Positions 41,456-50,791 of a stretch of 64,000 bases of DNA are shown here, one piece after another. This DNA is from CAWEQW01 sp963811365 (GTDB lineage: Bacteria > Actinomycetota > Actinomycetes > Propionibacteriales > Nocardioidaceae), in contig CAWEQW010000009.1 in NCBI GenBank assembly GCA_963811365.1, positions 186,001 through 250,000 of the forward strand. Direction: 5' to 3'. Positions within the stretch are counted from its first letter, which is position 1. Every line of letters begins with the position of its first letter. Both the position numbers and the translations under genes were made by a program. The notes below the pieces were generated by a model. That model had not been told where the DNA came from, made no database searches, and saw nothing but the letters and a program-made list of their open reading frames with translations.

Positions 41456-43617
41456 ACGGCCGGGTGCCGGCTCCGCGGGGTCGGTCTGCTCGTGTGCGAC
41501 GACGAGGGGCACGACCAGCGCGTCGACCGCGACGGCACCCTTGGGCCCGACCACCAGCGGGTTGACGTCCAGCGCGGCGAGTGCGCCGCCGAGCTCGTCC
41601 GCAAGCCGCGACACCGCCACGATCGCGGTGACGGCCGCCTCGATGTCGGCCGGGGGAGCGCCTCGGTGGCCGGTGAGCAGCCGCCATACCCGGAGCCGCT
41701 CGAGCATCCGCCGGGCGGTGACCTCGGTGACCGGCGGGAGGGCAACCGCGCGGTCGCCCAGCAGCTCGACCAGGGTGCCGCCCGCGGCGACGAGAACCAG
41801 GGGACCGACGTGCGGGTCGGCGACGATGCCCAGCGCGAGCTCCACTCCGGGTGGCACCTGGCGCTGCACCAGCACCGCCGGCCCCAGCCGGCCCGCAAGG
41901 TCGCGGTGGGCCGCAGCGACGGCCTCGGGCGAGTCGACCCCGAGCCGGACCCCGTCGACCTCAACCTTGTGCGCCGGCCCCGTGGTCTTCAGGACGACGG
42001 GGAACCCCAGCCGCGACGCGGCAGCGACGGCATCCTCCGACGTGGTCACCATCTCCGACGGTGGGACGGCGACTCCGTAGTCGGCCACCAGTTCCAGCGC
42101 GTCGACGGACCCTGCCGTCAGCCGCATGGCCCAGCGGTCCCGCCGTGCCGTGCCACCAGCCGAGGGCACGGCCGAGGCGCACAGCCGGGGGCACAGCCGG
42201 GGCACAGCAGCGGGGTACAGCCGGGGGCACAGCCGGGGGCACAGCCGAGTGGGAGCGGGCTGCCGCCTGCCTCAGGAGGTGTCCGAGCGCCCGCAGGCCC
42301 GACCGGGTGCCCTCGAGGACCGGGATCCCGGTCGCCCGCAGGCGTGTCGCGAGCGGCTGGTCGACCGCTGATGACAGGTTGCCGAGTACCACGACCGGCT
42401 TGTCGGTGGATCCGAGGACCCGCTGCAAGGAGCGCGGGAACGCGTCGTCGCCGTCGTACTCCGGGACCAGGTCCACGGCGAGGGCTACCGCACCGACCTC
42501 GTCGTCGTCTGCCAGCGCGAGCAGGCAGCCGGTGAACAGCTCCTCGGTGTCCGCGCCGGTGCCCCACACGTCGAGGGGGTTCGTCGGTTCCAGGCCAGCA
42601 TCGAGCAGCCCCGCGAGGCGCTCTGTCGTGGACGCGGAGAGTGCGGCGAACGGCACGTTCAGCCGCTCGGCGACGTCCGCGACGAGCACCCGTTCCGCGC
42701 CGGAGTCGTGCACCGTCGCGATTCCCCGTCCCGGCCGGCGGACCCGGCGGCCCACGGCGAACAGCTCCAGGCTGTCCACCAGCTCGTCGAGGTCGTCGCA
42801 GCGGTGCACGCCGTAGGCCTCGAACAGCGCCTCCCACGCGGCGTCCGAGCCGGCGAGCGCCCCCGAGTGCGCGTCGACGAGCCGCTGTCCCGTGACCGAC
42901 CGCCCGACGGTGAGCGCGACGACGGGTACGTCGCGCGCGGCGGCGCCGGCCAGGGCGGACCGCAGGGCCGGCACGTCGCGCAGCGTCTCGAGCACCAGAC
43001 CCACCACGCGGGTCTCGGGCATCGACAGCGCGTACGTCAGGTAGTCGGCCGTCGTGGTGACCAGCTCCTGACCGGACGAGACCACGAGCGAGTACTCCAG
43101 TTTGCGATGCGTGCGCAGCATTGCGGAGAACACCGAGCCCGAGTGCGTCACCAGGGCGACGGGCCCGGCCGGCAGCGGGTTCCGTTCGAGATAGCCGAGC
43201 GCCCGGACGCCGGCGGCGGGATTGACGAAGCCCATGCACCCGGCTCCGCAGATGTGCAGGCCCCGCGCCGCCTCGCGCCAGGTCGGACTTGATGCCCACC
43301 GCTGGGCCGAACACGACAGCTCCGCCGTCGCCGCGCTCGGACGCCAGCGCGACCTGGTCGACGAGCGCCTTGTCCGGGACGCCGAGGAGCACCAGGTCCA
43401 CCGGAGCCGGCACGTCGGCCAGGGAGGGCAGGCACGGCATCCCCAGCACGGCGTCGCGGCCGGGGTTCACCAGGTGCACCGTCTCGAAGCCGGGGCTGCG
43501 CAGCGCCTCGGTCGTCATCCGCCAGCCGAACGAGCCCGGACGGTCGCTCGCGCCCACCACCGCCACCGAGCGCGCCGCGAGCATCCGGCGCAGCCCGGGC
43601 CGTACCGGCGGGCTCAC
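41453..43617 (-). pseudogene. NDP-forming (ATP-grasp) acyl-CoA synthetase, two frameshifts
   Basis: Three consecutive reverse-frame segments make one ~720-residue enzyme. Part 1 (43617 to ~43277): ARSVAVVGASDRPGSFG, CoA-binding domain. Part 2 (~43277 to ~42175): LHICGAGCMGFVNPAAG, THSGSVFSAM, VDAHSGALAGSDAAWEALF, the succinyl-CoA-ligase-like domain. Part 3 (~42175 to 41453): ADYGVAVPPSEMVTTSE, GFPVVLKTTGP, LVQRQVPPGVELALGIVADPHVGP and DVNPLVVGP, the ATP-grasp domain. A one-base loss near 43277 and a one-base gain inside a 12-nt repeat linker near 42175 break it. It would activate a carboxylic acid to its CoA ester. GTG 43617 overlaps the upstream stop by 4 nt. Confidence 0.72.
42180..42251. 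repeat. 12-nt tandem repeat in CoA ligase linker
   Basis: About six head-to-tail copies of CACAGCCGGGGG (units of 12, 11, 13, 12 and 12 nt, then a degenerate end). In the gene they encode Ala-Val-Pro-Pro units between the second and ATP-grasp domains. Degenerate units continue to about 42150 and one extra base there shifts the frame. G-runs and repeats make the tract prone to slippage. Confidence 0.7.
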
Positions 43618-45260
43618 CGGGTGCGGGCGCCCAGCAGTCGGCGCGGCGAGCGACGCGCGGCCCTCAGGTCGTGCAGCGCCGCCTTGGCTGCCTGCATCCC
43701 CGGGATGCCGCAGACCCCGCCGCCGGCGTGCGTCGCCGAGCTGGCGTAGTACAGCCCGCGGACGGGCGTCCGGTAGTCGGCGTACCCGGGCGCCGGGCGC
43801 AGGTGGAACAGCTGCTCGAGCGACAGGTCGCCGTGGAAGATGTTCCCGCCGATCAGGCCGTACTCGGTCTCCATCTGGTGCGGCCCCACGATGTCGCGGG
43901 CGACCACCGAGTCGCGGAAGCCCGGCGCCACTGCGTCGTACAGGTCGATGACCCGGTCCGTGTACGCCTCCAGCTCGGCCGGGTGCGGCTCGAGGTTCCA
44001 GTCCTCGGGCACCCACTGGGTGAACATCGAGAAGATGTGCGTGCCGTCGGGGTTGAGGGTCTTGTCGAGGGTCGTCGGGATGACCCCGTCGACGAACGGC
44101 GCCGTCGCCGGCCGCCCCTCGCGGGCGTCGAGGAAGGCGCGCTCGATGAACTCCATGGTCGGGGCCATCTCGACCGAACCGGTGTGCAGCTCGGCCTGCC
44201 CGTCAGTCGGGTCCGCGGTGAACGACGGCAGCCGGTCGATCGCCAGGTTGACCTTGACCACGCCGCTGCGCGAGCGCCATCGCTCGATGTCGCGGACGAA
44301 GTCGTCGGGCAGGTGCGCGGCGCCGACCTGCTCGAGGAACGCCCGCTTCGGGTGCAGGCTGGTGACCACGACGGGCGCGCGGAGCTCCTCGCCGGAGGCC
44401 AGCACGGCGCCCTCGACGCGGCCGTCGCGCACGATCAGCGAGGCCACCGGGGCCTCCGTGCGGACCGACACCCCGAGGGACTCGGCGCTGCGCCGGATCG
44501 CGGTCGCGACCGCGCCCATCCCGCCCTCCGGGTAGCCCCAGCTGCCGAGCTGGCCGTCGCCGACGTCACCGATCGAGTGGTGCGCCATCACGTAGGCGGT
44601 CCCGGGCTCGAACGGGCCGGCCCAGGTGCCGATCACGCCGTTGACCGCGAGGGCGCCCTTGACCTGCGGCGACTCGAACCAGTCCTCGAGCAGGTCGGCG
44701 ATGCTCATCGTCATCAGCCGCGTCACGTCGGCGACCGTGCGGGCGTCGACTCCGCGGTTGCGCCAGACGAGTCGGGCCAGGGCGGCCAGCTCCGACGGGT
44801 CGTGCGACCCGACCGCCGGCGGCACGGTGAGCAGCAGCGGCCCGAGCACGTCGGCGAGGCCCGCCAGCCACGCGTTCCACTCCTCCCACGCGCGGGCGTC
44901 CTTGGAGGACCAGCGGGCGATCTCCGCGCGGGTCCGCGCCGGGTCGTCCTCGTAGATCGTCAGGGACCCGCCGTCGGGGTAGGCCTGGTAGTACGGGCCC
45001 ATCGGGTGCACCCGGTAGCCGAACCGCTCGAGCCGCAGGTCCGCGAGGATCGTCGGCGGCATCAGGCTCATCACGTAGGAAAGCCGGGTGACGGAAAGGT
45101 GCGGGTGCTCGGGCCACGGCTGCTCCGTGGTCGCGGCGCCACCGGTCGTGGGCCGCGCCTCGAGGACCACGGTGCGCAGCCCTGCGCGGGCGAGGTAGGC
45201 CGCGCTGACCAGTCCGTTGTGGCCGCCGCCGACCACGATCGCGTCGTACGAGCTCATCAT
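43614..45260 (-). CDS. PYROXD2/phytoene-desaturase-like FAD oxidoreductase
   Basis: About 548 residues. N-terminal YDAIVVGGGHNGLVSAAYLARAG binds FAD, followed by VVLEARPTTGGAATTE. The C-terminal ASSATHAGGGVCGIPGMQAA matches the end motif of the PYROXD2 and phytoene desaturase group. GGMGAVATAIRR (near 253) is the second dinucleotide motif. These enzymes oxidise varied amines or polyenes; the real substrate is probably from the amine pathway encoded around it. GGTGA lies 5 nt ahead of ATG 45260; GTG 45269 and ATG 45257 are alternatives. Promoter -10 TAGACT at 45301-45306 is covered by operator B, shared with the divergent TetR gene. Confidence 0.88.
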   Translation of the reverse strand: MMSSYDAIVVGGGHNGLVSAAYLARAGLRTVVLEARPTTGGAATTEQPWPEHPHLSVTRLSYVMSLMPPTILADLRLERFGYRVHPMGPYYQAYPDGGSLTIYEDDPARTRAEIARWSSKDARAWEEWNAWLAGLADVLGPLLLTVPPAVGSHDPSELAALARLVWRNRGVDARTVADVTRLMTMSIADLLEDWFESPQVKGALAVNGVIGTWAGPFEPGTAYVMAHHSIGDVGDGQLGSWGYPEGGMGAVATAIRRSAESLGVSVRTEAPVASLIVRDGRVEGAVLASGEELRAPVVVTSLHPKRAFLEQVGAAHLPDDFVRDIERWRSRSGVVKVNLAIDRLPSFTADPTDGQAELHTGSVEMAPTMEFIERAFLDAREGRPATAPFVDGVIPTTLDKTLNPDGTHIFSMFTQWVPEDWNLEPHPAELEAYTDRVIDLYDAVAPGFRDSVVARDIVGPHQMETEYGLIGGNIFHGDLSLEQLFHLRPAPGYADYRTPVRGLYYASSATHAGGGVCGIPGMQAAKAALHDLRAARRSPRRLLGARTR

Positions 45261-45288
45261 CGGCGTCACCGTTCGGTCGCCCGGGCCT

Positions 45289-45304
45289 GACTGACTGTTC
45301 AGTC
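45289..45304. promoter_or_regulatory. Operator B of the amine regulon
   Basis: GACTGA-N4-TCAGTC, identical to site A, and followed by the same CTATG. It lies between the divergent tetR and PYROXD2-like genes: it covers the minus-strand -10 TAGACT and precedes the plus-strand -10 box TAGGGT (45316-45321) of tetR. Repression of both and autoregulation are expected. Confidence 0.82.
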
Positions 45305-45358
45305 TATGGCCGTGCTAGGGTGCGCGACAAGCACCCAGGAGTCAGTCAGGATGAGACT

Positions 45359-45973
45359 GTGGCAGTCAGGACCTCGACCGACGCGGTCGCAGACGTGCGA
45401 CGCGACCAGATGCTGGCGGCGGCCGCACAGCTGATCGCCGAGCGCGGGTTCAGCGAGACTCGGATCGCCGACGTCGCCGCGCGCGTCAACGCCAGCCCTG
45501 CGCTGGTCATCTACTACTTCGGCAACAAGGACGTGCTGCTCACCGCGGCACTGCGCTACTCGGAGAGCTCGTTCTACGAGGCGGCCGAGCGGATGCTGAC
45601 CACCACCACGTCGCTGAAGCGACGGCTGCAGACCCTGGTGCGGTGGACCTGCCTGCCCGACAAGCAGGACGAGCTCACCGGTGACTGGGGGCTGTGGTTC
45701 GACCTGTGGGCACAGGCGTTCCGGCACCCGGAGGTCAAGAAGGACCGCGCCGAGCTCGACCGCCAGTGGCGCGACCTGATCAGGCGGGTCGTGCAGGAGG
45801 GCATCGACAGCGGCGAGATCGGGAAGGTCGACGTCGAGAGCTTCACGCTCATGTGGGCGGCGCTGCTGGACGGTCTGGTGGTCCAGGTCGCGCTCGAGGA
45901 CCCGTTGGTCGACGGGAAGCGGGCGCAGAAGATCGCCATGGCGGTGGCCCGCAAGGAGCTCGGCTTCCGCTGA
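45359..45973 (+). CDS. TetR-family regulator of the amine regulon
   Basis: 204 residues. Helix-turn-helix near 14-62 (DQMLAAAAQLIAERGFSETRIADVAARVNASPALVIYYFGNKDVLL), then a BetI-like all-helical ligand domain (LKRRLQTLVRWTCLPDK, WGLWFDLWAQAFRHPEVKKDR). BetI-like regulators often answer to betaine, choline or related amines. The most economic model is that it binds GACTGA-N4-TCAGTC at sites A-C. GTG 45359 is chosen because the -10 box TAGGGT overlaps the earlier GTG at 45320, which thus cannot be translated from that promoter. Confidence 0.87.
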   Translation: MAVRTSTDAVADVRRDQMLAAAAQLIAERGFSETRIADVAARVNASPALVIYYFGNKDVLLTAALRYSESSFYEAAERMLTTTTSLKRRLQTLVRWTCLPDKQDELTGDWGLWFDLWAQAFRHPEVKKDRAELDRQWRDLIRRVVQEGIDSGEIGKVDVESFTLMWAALLDGLVVQVALEDPLVDGKRAQKIAMAVARKELGFR

Positions 45974-46051
45974 GCGTTGCCGGCCGAGAGCGCCACCGGG
46001 GTGCGTCGGGCCAGAGCCGGCGGGCGAGTCGGCCCGGAGCCGGCCGGGGCG

Positions 46052-47143
46052 TCAGGTCCGCAGCAGCCGGATGGCCGCCGGCGAGACGCGCGCAACGACG
46101 GCCGAGCCCACCGCGAGCCAGGGTGGCGGCTCGCCGTGCACGTTCGGCACCGCGGCCTCCAGCGTGACCGCGCCGCAGTCCACGCTCACCGCGGTCTGCG
46201 CGCCGCGGAAGGTCAGCAGGGCGACCTTGCCGTCGACCACGTTGACCCCCTCGGGCGCCCCGGCAGCGCCGACCGGCACCACCTCCACTCGCTCCGGACG
46301 GACCATCAGACTGACCTCCTGGCCCGGTGAGACCGCCGGCTCGGACTGCGTGACCAGGAGCGGCAGCCCCTGCACGTCGCACCGCGCCAGACCGTCTCCG
46401 CAGGAGTCCACCCGCCCGCGGTAGAGGTTCGTGGTGCCGAGGAAGGTCGCGACGTGGGTGTTCGCCGGCTGCGAGTACACCTCACTGGGCGTGCCGACCT
46501 GCTGCACCTGGCCGTGGTCGAGGACGGCGAGCCGGTCCGACATGGTCAGCGCCTCCTCCTGGTCGTGCGTGACGTAGACGAACGTCGTGCCGACGAGCCG
46601 CTGCAGCGAGCGGAGCTCGACCTGGAGCTGCTTGCGCAGCTTGGCGTCGAGCGCTCCCATCGGCTCGTCGAGCAGGAGCACGGTCGGCTCCAGGACCAGC
46701 GCCCGGGCCAGCGCGACCCGCTGCTGCTGACCCCCCGAGAGCTGGTGCGGCTTGCGGTGCGACATCGCGCCCATCTGCACCAGCTCCAGGGCCTTGTCGA
46801 CGCGTCGGCGCACCTCCTCCTTCGAGGCGTCGGCGTACTTCAGGCCGAAGGCGACGTTGTCGGAGACGGACAGGAACGGGAACAGCGCGTAGGACTGGAA
46901 CACCGTGTTGACCGGCCTCCGGTGCGGTGGCACGAGGGACAGGTCCCGTCCGTCGATCTCGATGCTGCCGGAGTCCGGCTTCTCGAAGCCGGCGACCATC
47001 CGCAGCGTCGTGGTCTTGCCGCACCCCGACGACCCGAGCAGGGAGAAGAACTCCCCGGCACCGATGTCGAGGTCGATGCCGTCGACCGCGACCTCGTCGC
47101 CGAACCGCTTGGTCAGCCCCGAGAGGCGCAGCGCGCCCGCCAT
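46052..47143 (-). CDS. potA: Spermidine/putrescine-type ABC importer ATPase
   Basis: 363 residues. Walker A GSSGCGKTT (near 37), signature LSGGQQQRVALARAL (near 135), Walker B VLLLDEPMGALD (near 156), H-loop YVTHDQEEAL. TVFQSYALFPFLSVSDNVAFGLK is the Q-loop stretch of PotA/OpuA-type ATPases. A C-terminal TOBE domain starts near 240 and carries VSLMVRPERVEVVP. It powers the PotB/PotC channel encoded on the opposite strand 1.4-4 kb away. Its ATG (47143) overlaps the aminotransferase stop by one base (TGATG), so both come from the operator C promoter. PotA is a type-level name; the substrate may not be a polyamine. Confidence 0.88.
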   Translation of the reverse strand: MAGALRLSGLTKRFGDEVAVDGIDLDIGAGEFFSLLGSSGCGKTTTLRMVAGFEKPDSGSIEIDGRDLSLVPPHRRPVNTVFQSYALFPFLSVSDNVAFGLKYADASKEEVRRRVDKALELVQMGAMSHRKPHQLSGGQQQRVALARALVLEPTVLLLDEPMGALDAKLRKQLQVELRSLQRLVGTTFVYVTHDQEEALTMSDRLAVLDHGQVQQVGTPSEVYSQPANTHVATFLGTTNLYRGRVDSCGDGLARCDVQGLPLLVTQSEPAVSPGQEVSLMVRPERVEVVPVGAAGAPEGVNVVDGKVALLTFRGAQTAVSVDCGAVTLEAAVPNVHGEPPPWLAVGSAVVARVSPAAIRLLRT

Positions 47144-48523
47144 CAGGCGCCCGCCAGCCGTTCCGCGAGGTGGTCGCAGTTCGCGACGAACCGGTCGACG
47201 TCGGCATCGGTGTGCTGAACCGACATCAGCCACTGCTCCACCTTGCCCCAGGGCGGCAGGAACGCTGCGCGGTTGTGCTGGACCAGCCAGTGCGCCTGCC
47301 CGAACCGGCCGTCGAGGCCGAGGAAGTCGCGGAAGTTGCGGATCCGCTCCGGCAGGAACGACACACAGCCCTTCGCGCCCGCGGTGACCACCCGCCAGGG
47401 GAGCTCGTGGCGGTCGACGACGTCCTGGAGCCCGCTCGCCATCCGGTCGCGGAGATGGTCGAGGTGCGCGTACGCCGCCGGGGTGAGCACCTCGGTGAGC
47501 ATCGCGCGCGCGGCGGCCATCGCCAGCGGGTTGCCGTTGAACGTGCCGACCTGCTCGTAGCGGCCGTCTGCGATCATCGACATCACCTCGTCGCTTCCGC
47601 CGATCGCCGAGGTCGAGACCCCGCCGCCCATGGCCTTGGCGAGGCAGATCAGGTCGGGGGTGACCCCGTAGAGCCGGGTCACGCCACCGGGTCCGGTGGT
47701 CAGCCCGGTCTTGACCTCGTCGAAGGTGAGCAGCGCGCCGTGCCGGTGCAGCAGGTCCTTCAGACCGGCCAGGTAGCCGTCGTCGGGATGGATGATGCCG
47801 GCGTTCATCATCATCGGCTCGAGGATCATCCCGGCGATCTCCCCCGCGGTGCTGCTCGAGGGCGCGCTCGACGGCCGGCAGGTCGTTGAACGGGACGATC
47901 GTGACCAGGTCCGTCACCGCCTGCGGGATGCCGGTGTTGTCCGGCACCCCCACCGGCGCGGACGCCGGGCCGATCGCCTCGGGGTCCTCCGGCAGCACCG
48001 AGACCAGCACGGAGTCGTGGTGGCCGTGGTAGCAGCCCTCCACCTTGAGGATCCGGTCCCGGCCGGTCGCCGCACGCATGAGGTGGACCGCGTCCATGGT
48101 CGCCTCGGTGCCGGAGTTGGCGAACCGCCACAGCGGCTGGCCGAACCGCTGCGCCAGCTCGTCGGCCACCACGATCGCGTCCTCGGTGGGCTGGGCGAAG
48201 TGCGTGCCGCGGCCGACTCGGCGCTGCACCGCCTCCACGATCGCCGGATGTGCGTGGCCGGCGAGCGAGACGCCGTACCCGCCGTGGAAGTCGGAGTACT
48301 CGAACCCGTCGACGTCGTAGAGCTTCGAGCCGAGCCCGTGGCTGATCCACACCGCCTGCGGCTCGGCGATCTGCCAGTTCGAGGTCGCTCCGCCGGCGAG
48401 GTGCCGGGCGCGGGTGGTGTGGTCGCGGCTGGCCGGCTGGCGGGCCAGGAACGCGGCGGTCTCCTCCTCGATCACGGAGTCGAGGCGGGCGGAAAGGGGG
48501 GTGGCTGACTGGGTCGCGGTCAT
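47143..48523 (-). pseudogene. Class III PLP aminotransferase, split by a frameshift
   Basis: Part 1 (48523 to ~47846) holds FANSGTEATMDAVHLMRAATGR, the cofactor phosphate region of glutamate-1-semialdehyde-aminomutase-like enzymes, and VEGCYHGHHDSVL. Part 2 (~47840 to 47143) continues in the next frame with EIAGMILEPMMMNAGII, LLTFDEVKTG and CLAKAMGGGVSTSAIGG, whose Lys binds PLP. Together about 459 residues, normal for the family. The break falls at a run of five C (47841-47845, plus strand): removing one restores the frame, so homopolymer slippage or a base-calling error is likely. ATG 48523 has GAGGAG upstream; operator C lies 30-45 nt further up. Confidence 0.75.
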
Positions 48524-48552
48524 CGGACGGACTCCTCGGCCCGGGGGCCATT

Positions 48553-48568
48553 GACTGACGGTTCAGTC
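48553..48568. promoter_or_regulatory. Operator C of the amine regulon
   Basis: GACTGACGGTTCAGTC, one base different from sites A and B, again followed by CTATG. On the minus strand it covers TAGACT, the -10 box of the aminotransferase-potA transcript. On the plus strand it is 45 nt upstream of potD, so it sits in a divergent promoter for the transporter and the catabolic enzyme. Confidence 0.82.
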
Positions 48569-48612
48569 TATGCGACGGTTTCGTCACGTCACAAGAACCC
48601 TCCGGGGGCTCG

Positions 48613-49875
48613 ATGTCCGCAGAACCAGATCGTCGACCCGCATTCTCGGGTCCGCGTCGCCTGGACCGACGTTCGGTCCTTCGTGCTGCCCTCGCCGGGC
48701 TGGCACTGCCGGCGCTCGACTCGCTTGTCGCCGCGTGCGGCGGCGCGGACGGAACGGCCCGGTCGGCAACCCAGAAGATCCCCTCTCCGTCGAACCCGGT
48801 GCGCTGGCCGACGAGCAAGGCCAACCCGCCCATCGAGTCAGGCCTGACGCCGAAGCCGGGCAGCACCCTGCGGATCTACAACTACGCCGACTACCTGTCG
48901 CCGCGGGCGTTGAAGGACTTCGAGAAGAAGTACGGCGTGGACATCCGGCTCTCGACCTTCAACGACGCGGACGAGGCGCTCACCAAGATCGCCTCGAAGA
49001 ACCTCAAGTTCGACCTGTACTTCCCCAGCTACGACTCGCTGGGCCGGCTGGTGCAGGGCGACCTGCTGCGTCCGCTCAACCACGACTACCTGCCCAACCT
49101 GCGCAACGTCTGGTCGAACCTGAAGGACCCCTGGTACGACCGAGGGTCGCGCTACACCATCCCGTACACGACGTACAGCACGGGCATCGGCTGGCGGGAC
49201 GACATGGTCTCGACCGACATCGCCAAGCTGCCGAACCCGTACGACGTCCTCTGGGACACCACCTACGCCGGCAACATGGCGGTGCTCGACGACTGGCACA
49301 CCTGCATCGCGATGGTGCTGCTGCGCAACGGCCAGCAGAACATCAACAGCACCCGGCCCAAGGACATCGCCATGGTCCGCAAGCAGCTGCTGGACCTGCG
49401 CAGCACGATGAAGCCCCGCGTGACGATCTCGATGTACACCGAGCTCCCGGCCGGGCAGTACGGGCTGTGCCAGATGTGGTCCGGGGACGCCATCAACCTG
49501 CCGTACTACCTGCCGAAGAAGACCTCGACCGACATCCTGCGGTACTGGTTCCCCCCGGACGGCAAGGGCGAGGTGGACAACGACCTCGTGGTCTGCCTGG
49601 CGCAGGGCCAGAACCCCGTCGCGGCGCACGTGTTCATGAACGAGATGCTCGACCCGAAGGTGGCCGGCCAGAACTTCGGGTACACCGGCTACCAGCCGCC
49701 GCTCACCCAGTTCACCCCCGAGCATCTCGTCTCCGAGGGCTACGTGCCGCAGAACCTCTCCACCGCGATCGTGAAGCAGTCCGACTTCGACACCGGGATC
49801 CCGCTGCTGCAGCTGCCGGCGGCGGCAGACGCGGCCTACCACCAGGTCTGGCAGGAGTTCAAGGCAGGTGGCTGA
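48613..49875 (+). CDS. potD: PotD-like substrate-binding lipoprotein
   Basis: 420 residues. N-terminus DRRSVLRAALAGLALPALDSLVAACGG has a twin-arginine motif, a hydrophobic core and a lipobox ending in Cys, so it is exported (likely via Tat) and lipid-anchored. The mature part has LRIYNYADYLSPRALKDFEKKYGVDI, the standard opening of PotD/PotF binding proteins, and IPYTTYSTGIGWRDD. It captures a cationic substrate for PotABC. The polyamine-binding acidic and aromatic pocket residues cannot be checked without alignment. The stop overlaps potB by 8 nt. CCGGGGG is a weak Shine-Dalgarno. Confidence 0.88.
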   Translation: MSAEPDRRPAFSGPRRLDRRSVLRAALAGLALPALDSLVAACGGADGTARSATQKIPSPSNPVRWPTSKANPPIESGLTPKPGSTLRIYNYADYLSPRALKDFEKKYGVDIRLSTFNDADEALTKIASKNLKFDLYFPSYDSLGRLVQGDLLRPLNHDYLPNLRNVWSNLKDPWYDRGSRYTIPYTTYSTGIGWRDDMVSTDIAKLPNPYDVLWDTTYAGNMAVLDDWHTCIAMVLLRNGQQNINSTRPKDIAMVRKQLLDLRSTMKPRVTISMYTELPAGQYGLCQMWSGDAINLPYYLPKKTSTDILRYWFPPDGKGEVDNDLVVCLAQGQNPVAAHVFMNEMLDPKVAGQNFGYTGYQPPLTQFTPEHLVSEGYVPQNLSTAIVKQSDFDTGIPLLQLPAAADAAYHQVWQEFKAGG

Positions 49876-50784
49876 GGCCCGCGCCTCACGGCCCGGCACC
49901 CGCTGGCTCTGGCCCCTGCTGGCGCTCCCGGGCACCGTTTGGCTCGCGCTGCTCTTCGTCGCGCCGATCTACGTCGTCCTCGCGATCCTGTTCGGCAGCG
50001 TGGACCCGGTGCTGCGGCAGCCCGTGCCGGTGTGGAACCCTGCTGCAGTGGGACCTGTCGCAGTTCCTGTTCGTGTGGGACCACATCGTCGGCGCCGAAC
50101 GCGTACTTCCGCCCCGCTCTGGTGCGCACCGTGGTGTACGTCGGGCTGGCCAGCCTGCTGTGCCTGGCGATCGCCTACCCGGTCGCCTACTACACCGCGC
50201 GGTTCGCCGGACGCTGGAAGGGTCTGCTGCTCGCCGCCCTGATCGCGCCGTTCTGGATCAGCTACATGATGCGGATGCTGGCGTGGGTGAACCTGCTGCA
50301 GACCGACGGCCTGCTGAACAAGGCGCTCAGCCTGGGCGGGCTGTTCAGCGTCCACGAGCCGTGGCTCAGCGGCCGGTCCTCGACGGTGGTCCTGGGGCTG
50401 GTCTACGGCTACGTGCCGTACATGATCCTGCCGCTGTTCGCCGGCCTGGACCGGATCCCGCAGCCGATGCTCGAGGCGGCGCGTGACCTCGGCGCCGGAC
50501 GGTGGGAGACGTTCCGCCGGGTGATCTGGCCGATGAGCCGGACCGCGGTCGTGGTCAGCCTGCTCGTCACCAGCCTGCCGATGCTCGGTGACTACTTCAC
50601 CAACGACCTGCTGTCCGGCTCACCGGACACCTCGATGATCGGCAACCTGATCAACAACTCGGTGCTGACGCCGGGCCAGACCGGGCAGGCGGGAGCCTTC
50701 GTGCTGCTGATCCTGCTCGTCTCCATCGTGCCGATGGTGCTCTACGTGCGCTCCACGCGCTCGGGCTCGGACGTGCAGTCGTGA
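49868..50784 (+). pseudogene. potB: PotB-like permease with two frameshifts
   Basis: Part 1 (49868 to ~50040): WLWPLLALPGTVWLALLFVAPIYVVLAILFG, first helix, then DPVLRQPVPVWN. Part 2 (~50040-50094), second frame: LLQWDLSQFLFVWDHIVGA. Part 3 (~50095-50784), third frame: NAYFRPALVRTVVYVGLASLLCLAIAYPVAYYTARFAG, through EAARDLGAGRWETFRRVIWPMS (the EAA loop that contacts PotA) to the end. Two single extra bases, at about 50037-50042 and 50090-50097, explain the breaks. All expected six helices are encoded across the parts. If the breaks are real, the importer is dead. Confidence 0.72.
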
Positions 50785-50791
50785 GACTGCC

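Noticed and set aside
42118..44016. 632-codon reverse frame spanning the CoA ligase and PYROXD2-like genes
   Set aside because: Only the stretch at 43277-43617 is real (CoA-binding domain, used in the split gene). The rest is out of frame with intact domains.
48570..50486. 638-codon plus-strand frame over potD and potB
   Set aside because: Out of frame with potD; only about 18 codons near 50040-50094 match PotB and were used to show the frameshifts.
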